Assembly (NCBI GenBank): GCA_963971225.1
Contig: OZ020268.1
Span: forward strand, 113,986,830 to 114,050,829
Reading direction: 5' to 3'
From: Melieria omissa
Lineage: Eukaryota; Arthropoda; Insecta; Diptera; Ulidiidae
DNA: 64,000 bases
Each line of letters begins with the position of its first letter. Position 1 is the first letter of the stretch. The notes beneath the pieces were generated by a model. It had not been told where the DNA came from, ran no database searches, and worked only from the letters and a program-made list of their open reading frames with translations. The translations under genes and the position numbers were made by a program. This document shows positions 33,450-45,484 of the stretch, one piece after another.

Positions 33450-34547
33450 CAGGGTTTTTCATTTCGAACCGATAACTTCGGCAGCCCTGCGTTCGACAAC
33501 CGCAGCTGTCATCTGTCGTTGCTTTGTATTAATATTGTAGTTTAGTGTTTGCCATTTATTACTATTATAACTGCTTCTGTACAAGATGTACAGAAGCCAA
33601 TACGTAATCGCCCTGCTCGTTCGGCCGAAAATATTGTTGCTGTAGCTGCCAGTGTTGAAGATTACCCGCATTTATCGCTTCCCCGGCGTTCACAACAATT
33701 GGACATCTCCATCACCTCAATTTGGCGTATTTTGCATTTGGATTTGCATCTTAATTCATACAAAGTTCAGTTGGTGCAGAAATTGGAGCCGGGAGATCAC
33801 AGAATGCGTCGTAACTACGCCGAATGGGTGCTTGAAAAACAGTCCGAAAATCCCAATTTTTCGAACAAATTTTTCTTCAGCGATGGAGCACATTTTCACC
33901 TCGGCGGTTCATTAATATTCAAAATTGTCGTGTGTGGGGCTCAGAAAATCCACACGTGGTTGTCGACCGCCCAATGCATCCCCCTAGAGTCACTGTTTGG
34001 TGTGCATTATGGTCCGGTGGTGTCATAAGGCCATATTTCTTCGAAAATGATGAAGGACAGACCGTTACCGTCAATTCTGAACGGTATGGCCGTATGATAA
34101 CCAAGTATTTCTGGCCAGCGATCGAAGATATTGATGTGGAGGAGATGTGATTTCAACAGGACGGCGCTACATGCCACACAACACAACATTTCGCGTTTTG
34201 GTGATGCCAATTGGCCGTCAAGATCGTGCGATCTGAACCCTTTGGAATTTTTTCTTTGGGGCTACGCGAAAAACCAAGTCTATGCAGACAATCCGCAGCA
34301 TCTAGAGCATTTGAGGGACAACATACGTGCAGTTCTTGGCACCTTACAGCCTGCTATATGTAAAAAAGTTATCGAAAATTACCTAAAAAGAATCGAGGTG
34401 GCCAGGCTGCTCATGGCGGTCATTTGAATGATTCCATTACTAATGGCACAAACCAAATATTATTTTGATAATAAAGTTTCATCAAAATTCAAATTTTAAT
34501 AGATTTTTTTTCTTTATTTACTCTTTCGGCTTATGATAAAAACCCTG
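33450..34547 (+). mobile_element. Tc1/mariner-superfamily transposon with broken transposase
   Basis: The ends are inverted: CAGGGTTTTTCAT at the left and, on the other strand, CAGGGTTTTTATCAT at the right. A TA precedes the left end, but the right flank is AA, so the target duplication is not perfect. The 1.1-kb body holds one transposase gene in pieces (next entry). Confidence 0.8.
33549..34427 (+). pseudogene. Decayed Tc1/mariner-like transposase
   Basis: Frame pieces from about 33549, 33932 and 34131 together resemble one transposase. The first has a helix-turn-helix region with RPARSAENIVAVAASVED, then DHRMRRNYAEW and the first catalytic Asp region FFSDGAHF. The second has VVDRPMHPPRVTVWCALWSGG and DGQTVTVN-ERY. 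The second Asp follows as QQDGATCH across a frame change, and the third lies in RSCDLNPLEFFLWGY. At least two frameshifts and a stop separate the pieces, and sequence is missing between the second and third Asp. It cannot make an active enzyme. Confidence 0.8.
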
Positions 34548-37300
34548 AACTTGTAGTTCATAATATGCGAAGAAAGTGGGCTACACCTATTTATGTATAT
34601 TTGGTCAAATACTTATCAACAATTTCCCAAACGGAATGTTTGCGGAATGCACAAATTTTTTAATTAATTAATAAAAACAAATAAATAAAATAATAAATTA
34701 TAAAATAATTAAAAATAAATAAAAAACTAAATTCCTAATTTTAGTTTCAATGCAATCAACATTTCGTGCCCATATTTACATACTTCCATAACTGCCCATA
34801 ACAACCTGTCCACCCATTTACCTTAAAACAAAATGATTATTATGTGTTGATATCGTTTGCCAGCTTCCTTCAAATTGCAACAAATTACGAAAGATTGTTC
34901 AAGTAAGGCGCCCAACATTTGTCAAACCATTTTATGCTGCTTTACTAAGTCAACACTTTGCTTGAGACACGACGACTTGGGATCATTACTATTGCATTAT
35001 TAGCTCATATTTTAAATTGCTAAACATTATGTTCGCTCGCCGCAATATAAATCACCGCAGCCATTCAGACTGACAGGCGTTGTCAAAGCGCATTACCGCT
35101 AAAGAGACGTTCTTCCATTTGCAGGCTCACCCAATGGCGCGCAGATGCAGGAGGCGCACGCATTTCCACTAGTGGAAGCCACTTATTAACTTAGACATGA
35201 CAGGGCAAGACGTGTTGACAGCACGACATATAGACAGATAGGCAGACAGTTGGAAAGACATGCGAGCTTATATCTGCAGAGAGTAGAAACAGGGGAGACG
35301 AGTGCGACGAGTGCGTTTTATAATATCGCTGATGTGTTGGGCTCTAAATCTCCACAACTACAACTATGTATAACCATGTGGATGTGCATAAATGTTTAGG
35401 TTCAAGTATTCTATCTTGAAACTCTCTAATAACTAATGCGTTGCATTTTGTGGCTCGTGCTGTCCCAGTTATCCATTTAAGTTCTTGCTTCCCTCGTAGA
35501 ATTACTACCCAGCCATGGGTATTCAACCTGATCCACATGTTGGAAAAGCAAATCAATTAAGCGTTACATCACAGCAATCTGCCTTTAGCCACAGTCGTGA
35601 CAATAGAAACCTCACCCAATACGCTTGTGTCCTGCACCCAACAAGCACTTGTGAATCTGTTTGTACGTCCGTATGTTCGTTTATTGTATGATATTTCATA
35701 TTTTTCGATAATATTTTGATTACTCATTTGTTTGATGGCGTGAACGCGACCACACGTCACCGTTTCGTCGCCGCGGGCTATGAGATTGCACCCACTGTCG
35801 GCAGACTCGTGTCGTTGTGTGTGTGTGTCCGTGTAAAGCGACAGTGCGCAAAATTGTTCAATCAATTGGAAAAGTGACGAAAACACTAACGGTTGCAGCA
35901 GGTTGACTGTGCGGCCAGCAAGGCTCAAGTGACGGCAATATTCGCTGGGGGGCTTAAATGGAAATTTAATTAAATGACCACCGAAAGGGGTGACGGACAG
36001 TCCTATCTGTTCAAAGGAAATGCTTGAAAATACGAAATTATGAGAGACCCATCAATGTGCGATTTTTGTAAGATTTTATTTTCACAACACACGGCAGTGA
36101 TTTTCCTCATTTTTCTTTATGTTTGACTTTTTTCTATATGATAAGCTTTTCTACCCTGGGGCGAATTTTGCGATAAATTGCTACGCTTTAAATAACTTCC
36201 CCCCCACCGTCGCGTGGTAACAGGTGTGCGCTTTCCCATTGGGCAAGCATGATGTGGAGCGGAAATGGCATTTGATTGGGGATTGCTTTGGCGCTAGTCG
36301 TGTTGCCGCAAGCTGAATATTTTAAAGCAGCCAGCAACATGAACCTTGGCGGGTACTCACACACACGCCCAAAACACACTCACGCACTAACACATGCACT
36401 GGCGTGATTTTGCCCAATACATATATGTATGGCTGTGTAAAGTTTTTTATGTATGAGCACATGAAATTCTTTAAAAAAATATATATGTTGAATTCAATAG
36501 AAATTCGTTAGAAATGGGAATTCCTTCCTGTTGTTGACATTTGAAACCCGCGTGTCGCATAACAACTGCACCGAATTGGAGTCTTGAGTGCGCTCTAGTC
36601 TTGCATAAGTGCCGCCAGGCTATTTTTAGTGTGTGGGTGCAATAAAAAATGATCGAATTTTAAAGTGTGCTCTGGACACGCCAGACTGCTAGGCGACAAT
36701 CCTAGGGGATCTGTCATTGTTGTTTTGTTGGCATTTTGCTGCGGCCACTCATATTTGATTTACGTGCTGGAGCATGTGTGCCATACCCATTTTCACATTT
36801 TCCCATTCTCCATTTCCATTCTTATCCGCATCATGCGTACGCACTATGCGGTGCACTTATTTGACTTTTACTAATGAGTGGCACGCCCGTTCGGCTTTAA
36901 TGAGGCACTGATCAATGATATGCAGCATTGTTGCAGTGCACGCATGCGCAGCTATGAAAAGAAATTTCAAGTGCGTCTGGCGAAATTTTTGGTTTGCGCA
37001 TAAAGTCAAGTGCGCATAAAAGTGTCACGAGAAACATTTCGTTGGCAGTGATCGTATGAAATTCGAACACGGCCTGCGTTGGTGTTGTTTTACAGTTCCT
37101 TCAGTCCGATTTTATGGTCAATTATGCAAGCGGAATATTTACGGTTTGTAATTTGACTTGGTTTTGCGGATATGGTTTTCAGGGCAATGGGCAAAGGTCT
37201 TCGTAATATGTTCAAAAGTACTTGAGAAGTTCAATGAAAAATATGTTAGTAAATATTATATATATTGTTGTATTGTATTCTACTTATTTTGTATTGGATT
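34548..37300. other. Gene-free interval
   Basis: An AT-only low-complexity stretch of A/T tetramers lies at about 34660-34735. The rest, notably 35030-35900 and 36180-36900, has more balanced composition and looks unique, with no recognisable coding motif. I see no RNA gene. Confidence 0.35.
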
Positions 37301-37304
37301 TTAA

Positions 37305-37826
37305 CCTTTCGGTCTTCTTCTTTCTTTTTTGTTTTTAACTTTAAAAATCATTCTTTTCCATTTTATTACTGTTCAAGCCTACATAATGAATAATCAAAAA
37401 TCATTTTTTTAAATATTGTTCGAAAAAGTGGTTTTTGGGCATCATGAAATATGACATAGTAAGAAATAAAAAATCGTACAGCCTTAGTGAACTATATTTG
37501 GGATCTAACTTTTTTTACATTTACTAAAGCAATAAATACCTACTAGATTTCTTACATAAACCTATAAAATAAATGTATTTTTGTAATAGAATAAATAAAA
37601 GTACAAAGTGACCTCTTTTTGTAAAATACGCAGTTCGATAGGACTGCGCACTTTCTGAACTCTTACAATTTACTTCGTACACTAATCAAAATATTTTTTT
37701 CATTATTTGGTATAAAAACCTTCAGAGAAAAATACAAAAATTTTCAAATATAGTATCCACAAGTTTTTGACCTAAAACAGGCACTGAAAAGAGGCTATGC
37801 CATATGGCATAGAATAACCGAAAGGG
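37305..37826. mobile_element. TTAA-flanked 522-bp element with CCCTTTCGGT-like ends
   Basis: TTAA at 37301-37304 leads into CCTTTCGGT. TTAA at 37827-37830 is preceded by ACCGAAAGGG. The ends are inverted repeats apart from one missing C. An 18-bp perfect palindrome, CTATGCCATATGGCATAG, lies at 37795-37812, 14 nt from the right TTAA. The left end has no palindrome. No coding frame is present, so this is a non-autonomous piggyBac-like element. Confidence 0.6.
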
Positions 37827-38322
37827 TTAATTTTGAGTCTTAGCATTTTTTTAAATCGTTGTTCATGGTTCCGCATAATGACCCACTAAGGGATCTGCAG
37901 GGAAGACATGATTTGGTATACAAGAAAAGGTTTCCTATAATGTTTAACTTGGCGAACACTAGAACTATAACTGCCTGAATTGAACTGGCACAGTAATTGA
38001 ACTGGTCATGTAAGGCAAGATTCGAATTAGGTAGCAACAAGTTGAATCAAAGGAAAATAAACCGATGTAAGTGTGGTAGACAGTTGACCACCATCAAGGC
38101 GCTCAGTAAGCTCCAAAGACTGACATATGTATGCATAACAGGGGCTATGAGAACGTGTCCAACAGCATCCATGGAGGTTCTTCTTGAACTTACACCTCTT
38201 CACTTACATATACAAACCCAGGCGAAGAGGGCTATCCTACGGATGTCTGACGTAAATATCGGGGCCGAGAGCTTCCTGAGTCGTAAGAAGATTGATATTG
38301 TTGCGAACCAGTTTCTTTCTCT

Positions 38323-38690
38323 TCTGTTTCAACAAAAGATTTAAAACAGAGCTTAGTACTAAAACAAGCTAGGCAGGTATATCAGAGACATATCTGATAG
38401 ATCAGTACATAATTTCTTGGTACACAGATGGCTCCCTAATGGAGGAAGGTACCGGAATCGGGATGTATGGACCGATAGCGCAATACCGAGAGACACAATT
38501 GCACCGAAGCTCTGTTTCCCCAAAAGATTTAAAACAGAGCTTAGTACTAAAACAAGCTGGGCAGGTATATAAGACACTTATCTGATAGATCAGTACATGA
38601 TTTCCTGGCACACAGATGGCTCCCTAACAGAGGAACGTACCGAAATCGGGTTGTATGGACCGGGGATTAGATACTCGGAACCTACAGGAA
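38323..38690 (+). repeat. Imperfect tandem duplication inside the LINE
   Basis: A segment beginning TCTGTTTC at 38323 recurs at 38511, an offset of 188 bp. The two copies agree through the start of the RNase H domain (TGGYxyCACAGATGGCTCCCTAA-like part) and then diverge near 38487 and 38668. The first copy is the less well preserved as coding sequence. Confidence 0.75.
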
Positions 38691-39437
38691 AGCTGACCAC
38701 CATTTTTCAGGCGGAAATAAACGCCATTGAAAGGTGCGCTCACTTCAATCTGGTGAGGAAATACCGGAACCGGAAGATTGCGATCCTGCCAGACAGCCAA
38801 GCAGCAATCAAGGCATTAAGATCTTACCAGGTATCCTCGCAACTTGTGTCGGAATGCCTTGAGAAGCTGAACGAACTTGGTCGTTACAATCAGGTATGGG
38901 TCCTCTGGGTTCCGGGTCATGCCGGTATTGATGGGAATGAGCACGCTGACAAACTTGCAAGAAGGGGGACATCTACCCCGCTCGTGGGCCCAGAACCTTT
39001 CTATGGTCTAGGCAAAGGAGCACTATCCATCCTTTCCCGGAAAGACGAGATTACCATCCGAACTCAATACTGGGAAAATCAACCAGGCCTTGAACATTCC
39101 AAAATGGTTATTGGATCTTACAACAAGAAAAGGTTCGAGGAATGTATGAGTGTCTCAAAGAATAATCTAAGGATTATTACAGGTAAGTATATTGACAGGG
39201 CATTGTAGATTGAACTATCATCTAACCAAACTAGGTATGAAGGTAAACGAACTCTGTAAGTTGTGTTTGCAGGACAATGAAACTGCAATACACATACTAG
39301 GCATATGTCCTGCACTAATGCACAAACGGAAGAAGCATCTGGGCGATTTTACTATACCAGGTTTGGACTGGGTTTCCAGAGGCGTAGGAAATATACTAAG
39401 ATTCATCTTGGATACTGGACTCATGGACGAACTGTGA
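38597..39437 (+). pseudogene. LINE RNase H and C-terminal domain, frame broken
   Basis: The RNase H frame runs 38597-39208 and keeps the acidic residues in TDGS, QAEI and PDSQ, plus HADKLA. A second frame, 39192-39437, continues with GHCRLNYHLTKLG and the Cys/His motif and ends DTGLMDEL. The two join if 16 bases at 39185-39200 (GTAAGTATATTGACAG) are skipped, so a small insertion broke the frame. Confidence 0.8.
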
Positions 39438-39514
39438 AGTCCAAGAAGGGGCACAATAGATCTTTTAGGTCGCAGTGTATATTCCCCGCCAGTAATAATA
39501 ATAAGTGTGGTAGA

Positions 39515-41933
39515 GGTGATTCCACCCAATTTGGTCATTGTGACACTTGCAAATATTTAGATATACGTAGCTGTTATAGCAGTCGTGTTTTTCAGAAGGT
39601 TCTGCTGCACGCGTCTATTCAAAAAGTTAAACAACCAAAGGGCTTTTTTATTAGGTTTTTCCTATGCAGTCATCCACCGATTATCGCATTGAATAAACTT
39701 CTCATTGAAGCTTCATCATCCGTGCAAAGAGTATGATCGCGCTTAGTGCTTTACTACTGCAATGCGTTTTGCTTTTACTAAACAATTTCTTTGAAGGTAG
39801 TAAGTAATAAGACTGGTAAAATGCCAGTTCTAACCAACACCTTCCTGCTCTGCAACATCATTACATCAAAACTGCCATCCGTTGTGATTGACAGAAGACC
39901 ATCTGCAAAAATTTAGAAGCGAAGGAAATTTTTGGCAGTTGCCATTTGTCCATAAATTTACAGGGTTCCCCACTAAACTGAATGACAGCACACATTTCAG
40001 ACTACAATTGCGCACCAAAAATATTGGCAAAATATTTGCAAGGTGCGCAAGAGAAATTCGTTGAAGGCAATTCTCTGCTGCATCCGATTAAGTTATCAAT
40101 CCCGATTCGAATGCGAATGTGCATGCGTGAAATCTGTTGAATTGTGTGCGAGTGTTTTTTAGCGATGAGGCATGCGAAAATTGCGCCCTTCTGTCTTTGT
40201 TATTTCGTCTGCACAATCCTGGCTGCAGATTCCACGTCGCTCAGGCTGCCGGCGCAATTGAAATCCCTGCCGCCGCTCAGCCAGCGCGCTGCCTCGAATG
40301 TTTCGTTGCTGCCTACATGCAATTTTTACAGTTTCAGATCAGCGGATTTCTCTTTTTCTGCCTTTCAATTTAAGTTGCTTACATGAGCTGTGCGGATAAT
40401 TGCAAGCGGACCATAGGGGAGCGCACAAAGCAACGACGTAACTCCGACGAGGCGCAAAGGTAAGCGCTGCGGGATTCAACAAACGACGGCGAGCACTTCT
40501 TTCTGTTGGCCATTCTTGTAATTGTTTGTCAAAATCGGGATGTTCTTTTTTTGTCGATTATTGGGGGTTGCGCTTCTTGCCACAACAATGACTGTGTTGT
40601 GCGCGTATTAAATTTACGCTGCGAACTGTGTGAATTGCTTAATTGTCAGACAATTTGCGCTGGTGGTCGCTGGGTCGAAACCTCTCGGGGCCATTAGTTG
40701 GTGTGCGGGCAATTGATGTGCATTTGACTGAGCAAATTCCATGAGATAAAGAGCACATTGTGCAAAATTGTGCAATATTGCCCAAATTTATAGCGGATTG
40801 CTTTAATAGAGCCATGTGGGTGGGCAGCATTAACAATTGGCTGCTGGGTGGTCCAAGGTGTACAGCTCTGTCCATTGCTTTCACCACACAACCCAGTAGC
40901 GCCCACGCGACATTGCGACACTTGCTCTCTGTCTGTCTGTGCGAAATTCGTTTACCTTCTGTGTCAACAATTGGAAAGGATTTAAGCGCTCGCTCTCGCT
41001 CCTTTGAATGCCTGTTGGCCAACGCCTGGCCGTAATATTGGCTGTGGGCAACTTCAAAGCCGAATCCAATTTCGCATTAGCATAACAATTGTTAACAGCA
41101 AAAACCACAACACACAATTGCCGCATACAACACAAACACACACACACAAACACAAAAACAAACACTCCGACCCACACGCACTGCGCCACAATGGAGAAAT
41201 AGACTTATGGTAATCAGTTTCAACCCCATTGCTTCCGTCTCTACTATGTGTAGACGTCCTAAAGCTGTTGTTGGCCTTGTTGTTGCCGCTGCTGCTGTTA
41301 TTCGTACTGGCATTGTTGTTGTGGCTGTTGCTGCTATTGTTGAAATCCTGCCTGAGGCCTGCAATTCCGCCGATATGAAGCCGCAGTACAAAGTGACGTG
41401 GCGTGGCATTCGCCTGGCTTGTGAATGCCTGCACGAGGCCGTGTAAATTACTTCATTTATATGCGTAAAATTTTACTTGCAACATCTTACCTTACAACAC
41501 AATAGCCACAATGTTATCATTCCAAAACAAACGCGGTCGGCAGTTTCATTTCCCCCCGAAGTCGTTTGTTGAAATGCCTTTTTAAATTCAATGCGATTAA
41601 TTGGAATTTTTTAATTTCAAATGAAGGTAGTTGGAAATGTGTTTAAGCGTGTAAAATTGATCTTGACCAACGTATAATATTTATAGCCTGCACTGTATAA
41701 ATATTTTATATATTTATTTCTTTAATTTATTTTATTTACTGAATAAATATTTTTATAAATAAATTTGAACCAATTAATTGGATAAAATTGTTTATATCAT
41801 AAAACGTTTTAACTAATCATAAATAAATTTAACAAAGACAATTTTAATGTAAAATGGGTAAATAAGGCTCATAATGGATTAGACAGACAACATTTTTTGT
41901 AAGTATAAAACACATAAGTATTAAAACTTGCAT
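39515..41933. other. Gene-free interval with CA and CAG/CAA repeats
   Basis: 40130-41450 is of balanced composition and looks unique. It includes a CA-rich microsatellite at about 41135-41165 and CAG/CAA-type triplets at 41265-41345 (on the - strand these would read Asn/Ser). A - strand open frame of 126 codons at 41054-41434 is dominated by that repeat, and I cannot show it is an exon. AT-rich sequence follows. Confidence 0.35.
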
Positions 41934-41974
41934 AAGAACCTTCTTCAAGAACCTTCTTCATAAGAACCTTCTTC
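41934..41974. repeat. 13-bp tandem repeat, three units
   Basis: AAGAACCTTCTTC is repeated at 41934-41946 and 41947-41959, then again with an inserted AT to 41974. Each unit contains AGAAC-CTTCT, the dyad of a heat-shock element, but at 13-bp spacing rather than a multiple of 5. Confidence 0.7.
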
Positions 41975-42006
41975 TAATCAGCACTTTGTTGGAGTTCCAG
42001 TACAAT

Positions 42007-42840
42007 TTATAATAAACTAGCTGACCTGGTGAACTTTGTCTCGTATGACATTTGTTGTTGTTTTTATAACGAAATACGCGAGATGGCGAATCTATGGCGA
42101 TGCAAATTGACGGAAAAAACCAACTAAAGAAAAAGGAGGAGCTACTGATTAACGCAATAGAGGCCCACAAATAAGCAATGTTACTGCTAAGTTTCAGTAA
42201 AGAAATGGATTGCGCTTATACCAGATTTAAATTATATGGGCGGTGCCACGCCCCCTTATTCAACACCTCCACACTGTTCTCTGTCAAAAAAAAAACAATG
42301 GTGGGTTCGTACTAAGTTTCATTGCTGAGCGACTTATAGTTCAGCGAAATTTTTGAGTCACAACAAATATGCCACGCCCCTTGTCTAACGCCCATAAATT
42401 CTTACCACATTCTTCAATGACACATCTATGGAACGACGTCATACTAAATTTCAGTGTTATAAAACTACCAATTTCAAAGATATTCTATATTAAGTTTTGG
42501 CTTGTATGAGCAGTGCCACGCCCCCCCCATTCCCTCTGTCCAAAGATATAAATAGGTTCGTACTGAGTTTTATTGCTGTGCGACTTATAGTTCAGCGGAA
42601 TATTTGGGACACAAACGTGTGCCACGCCCCTTGTCATTTAATCTTATCAGTAAAATAACACATCTATGGGACGACGCCATACTAATTTCAATTTCAAGAT
42701 ATTCCATTATTTAGATTTGGCTTGTATGGGTGGTGTCTCACCCCCTCGACCAATACTCACCCCATTCCCTCTATCGAAGCACATGACTAAATAGTAAGTT
42801 CGTAATTTAATTGATGGGTGACTTATGGTTCCAAATGTTC
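42007..42840. repeat. Unclassified repeat with about 240-bp internal periodicity
   Basis: The motif GTGCCACGCCCC or close variants occurs near 42243, 42370, 42507, 42613 and 42727. Larger blocks recur about 240 bp apart (for example CTTATAGTTCAGCG at 42330 and 42583; CACATCTATGG at 42421 and 42659). It begins TAGCTGACCTGGTGAACTTTG, which resembles the start of a dispersed repeat common in insect genomes. No coding sequence is evident. Confidence 0.5.
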
Positions 42841-43020
42841 AGAATTCACGGTCAAATATGGCAGTGATGTTCCGACTTATCCAATAGATTTTCCGGAATT
42901 TTCTTTTGGCACGAACCTGAACTGACTAAATACGAATCCAACAAAAAAAACTCTATGGAAATCTGCCGGTCCGTTTGAGCGTGATTCGCTTACACACATA
43001 CATTCACTTTCTTTTAAATA

Positions 43021-43256
43021 CAGTTCTGTCTGAATATAGTGAGTACCCGATATAGTGAACACCTCGATATAGTGAACACCCAAATGTTGATATGGAGCCT
43101 CTAAATATTGAAAAAAATTTTAATCAAAAAACAAAATTGTTTCTTGAGCAAATAAAACGAGTTTTTGAACAAAAATGTTAACCTTGATATAGTGAACAAC
43201 CTCGATAATGTGAACAGTCCTTGCAATAATTAGTTCACTATATCCAGACACGACTG
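43021..43256. mobile_element. pogo/Tc1-like MITE, copy 1 (236 bp)
   Basis: Flanked by TA at 43019-43020 and 43257-43258. The left end reads CAGTTCTGTCTGAATATAGT and the right end, inverted, CAGTCGTGTCTGGATATAGT. The interior repeats TATAGTGAACA several times. About 200 bp are shared with the copy at 56059-56256, including GAACAAAAATGTTAACCTTG. No transposase frame is present. Confidence 0.8.
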
Positions 43257-43258
43257 TA

Positions 43259-45482
43259 TATAGAAGATGCCTTTCAATATCTCAAGACTAGCAAAGTTTA
43301 AGCCGATTCTTTAGAATAATTCTCAGTGGCGCACATATAGAGGGGGAATTGGGGGGTGCTGGTGTAAAATAAGATTTCAAATGGTATTGGGCTCAAAAGT
43401 TGTACTCAAAAACCTCCACACCAAAAGGAAGAAAGCCATTATACTTACATACTTATTATTTAAGCGTCTGTGACTAAATGACCCAATTGTTCAGCAATGT
43501 ATGCCGTCTAAACTAATAGTAGTGAATATTGGAATCGAAGCTTATATCTGTGGCCGTAAGGAATAACAGCCAAAGTCGATTTTATGAAGTTTTCAGGAGA
43601 GCACTTTTAATTTTGAAATTTGCTTTAGATTACATTAGATAAATTTTAGACTTTTGGGCGTAAAACATTGATTTTATAAGCAAAATCCACATAATTTTTT
43701 GTAATAGTACATTTGAATACGACGAATGCAATGGTGGTAATAACTCAATTTTGTCCTAACTCGACTTTGGCTGTTATTCCTTACGGCCACAGATATATCG
43801 CCGAAATCATATTCCATTATTTGATATTGTTTAATTTTTACTTGTATTTCAAAGCACTAACAATGCATGAAATTTCCGGAGCAATTACTACAGAAACTTC
43901 CATCAAAGCTGAGAATATTCGGCTGTAGATTGCATAAATCTCAATGAATACGTAACACATTTTTTTCAAATTTACAAAAAACTTTCTTCATGCGGGACAT
44001 TTCTGCCACAAATACCCATATGCGGTTCACACATTGCCAAACGACGCAAGTGTACGAAAAAATCGCAATCCAAAGAATTTAGGGGAGCTGCACAACAAAA
44101 GTGGCAATCACTGACAATTTACGAGATATACTCCCCATGGTGTGTTGATTTAACAGTTCAGCCGAATTGAAATAAAACACACGGTCGCCACCGCTGGCCG
44201 GAATGAGCAGCCGATGCGGTTGCACGTCGAGGGCGGCGAACGGTGCAAGTGTTGTCAGTAGGTTCTATTGCTGTTGCTGCCAAATAAGCATAAAATAATA
44301 TACCACAGATGGACTGAGCAATTTTCCAGAGTGACAGCACACTGACGTGCAGTTTGGCTGGAAAATGATTTAAACGCGCACATTTGTCGGGCGATGTGTG
44401 GATGTGCGGCAACCAGCCATTTACTGCGCTGTGCCGACTGCGGGCATGACGAGAATTAGCGCGCTGACGATGATCCATTTCTCGCATTACGCGATGTCAT
44501 ATTGTTGTAACCCCGTGTGCATGTGTGCAGATCGATTACGGCTGCGGGCCAGAGTTGAGTGCACCGTGCACCAATCTCCGTCTGAAAGTTTTCCAACGAT
44601 TTTGGGAAATTTCGTGTGTTTGAAAAATACTCGCGCACGCACTGTGCCGTTTGTGTGCACCAAGTGGATTTTGGAAAGGAATTTTATGTATTGTTGTTGT
44701 TGTGGCTGGTTGTTGATTGTTGGATGCGTGTAATTTGGTAAACTAATTGTTGCTGTTGTTTTGACAATACGGAATTTGTAGCATTTCATTCGATTTTTTG
44801 ATTGATGGGCGCGCACACACTAATTGTGTGCGGCTGAAGAGTACGTGGAGGGTGGGGGGAGTCGCCAAAGCAGCCCGGAAGCAGTTCACTTCACTTCTTC
44901 AATCGACTGCCATTGATAGTAGCTTCTTGTTTTTGTTCTTTTTTGGGTTGCAGGGCGACAAGCAGTGAAATTGTTGGCTGCCACAATCACTGGCTGATTG
45001 GTGATATTGGTGTTGTTGGTATTACAGTTGGAGCAGTAACAGATGTTTTTGTTCTTTGTGTTTATTTATTTACTTGTTGGTATTGGGAAAGTTGTGCCAC
45101 ACCGATATTTTGGTAGTCAAATAATATTATTAACACGCTGTAGTAGACAATTATCGATTTCAATTCAGACGACCACGGAAATGTTGATGCCTCCATGCAG
45201 CCTGGAATATCCCATTGCGAGCGGAATTGTTTATCGTGTGCAGTTACAAACATGGCTGACTTTAATGAGAACTTATTAAAGCGTTTATTTATTTAGCATA
45301 CATTTAATTGACATCTACTTAATTATAGTATTTTAATAGAACGTGAAATAATTTGATTTGAACAAATCGTGTGCTGAAACTAATTGAAAGAAAATATGTT
45401 AATTAGGAAGAGTTCAATTGTATGAAAACGTGCCACAGGTCTACGTAGATTTGCACAATTTCGTCTAAAATATGTATTATAA
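43259..45482. other. Gene-free interval
   Basis: At 43324 CAGTGGCGCACATATAGAGG resembles a hAT-type end without a partner. The stretch 44150-44830 is GC-richer with several overlapping short open frames on both strands. These look like compositional shadows, and no family motif is visible. I see no gene. Confidence 0.35.
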
Positions 45483-45484
45483 TA

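Larger units (their letters stand above)
38081..39501 (+). mobile_element. 5'-truncated LINE (I/R1-type) with RNase H domain
   Basis: TAAGTGTGGTAGA occurs at 38068-38080 and again at 39502-39514, a perfect 13-bp target duplication. The inserted 1,421 bp begin in the thumb of a reverse transcriptase (ALSKLQRL, CITGAMRTCPTA). They continue through an RNase H domain (HTDGS, FQAEINAI, DSQAAIKAL, WVPGHAGIDGNEHADKLA) and a Cys/His C-terminus (CKLCLQDNETAIHILGICP). They end in a short 3' untranslated region and (TAA)n. RNase H plus a TAA tail suggest the I/R1 group. Stops, a frame change near 39190 and an internal duplication make it inactive. Confidence 0.9.

Noticed and set aside
39305..39736. 143-codon open frame as a host gene
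   Set aside because: Its first half is LINE sequence read in the wrong frame. Only the part after 39514 could be older coding sequence, noted as a finding.
41054..41434. Asn/Ser-rich - strand frame as a gene exon
   Set aside because: Most of it is CAG/CAA and CA simple repeat, with no splice signals that fit and no recognisable domain.
26285..43345. hAT insertions inferred from CAGTGGCG-type ends at 26287-26295, 28904-28911 and 43324
   Set aside because: Only single ends were found, and no inverted partner or 8-bp duplication could be paired.
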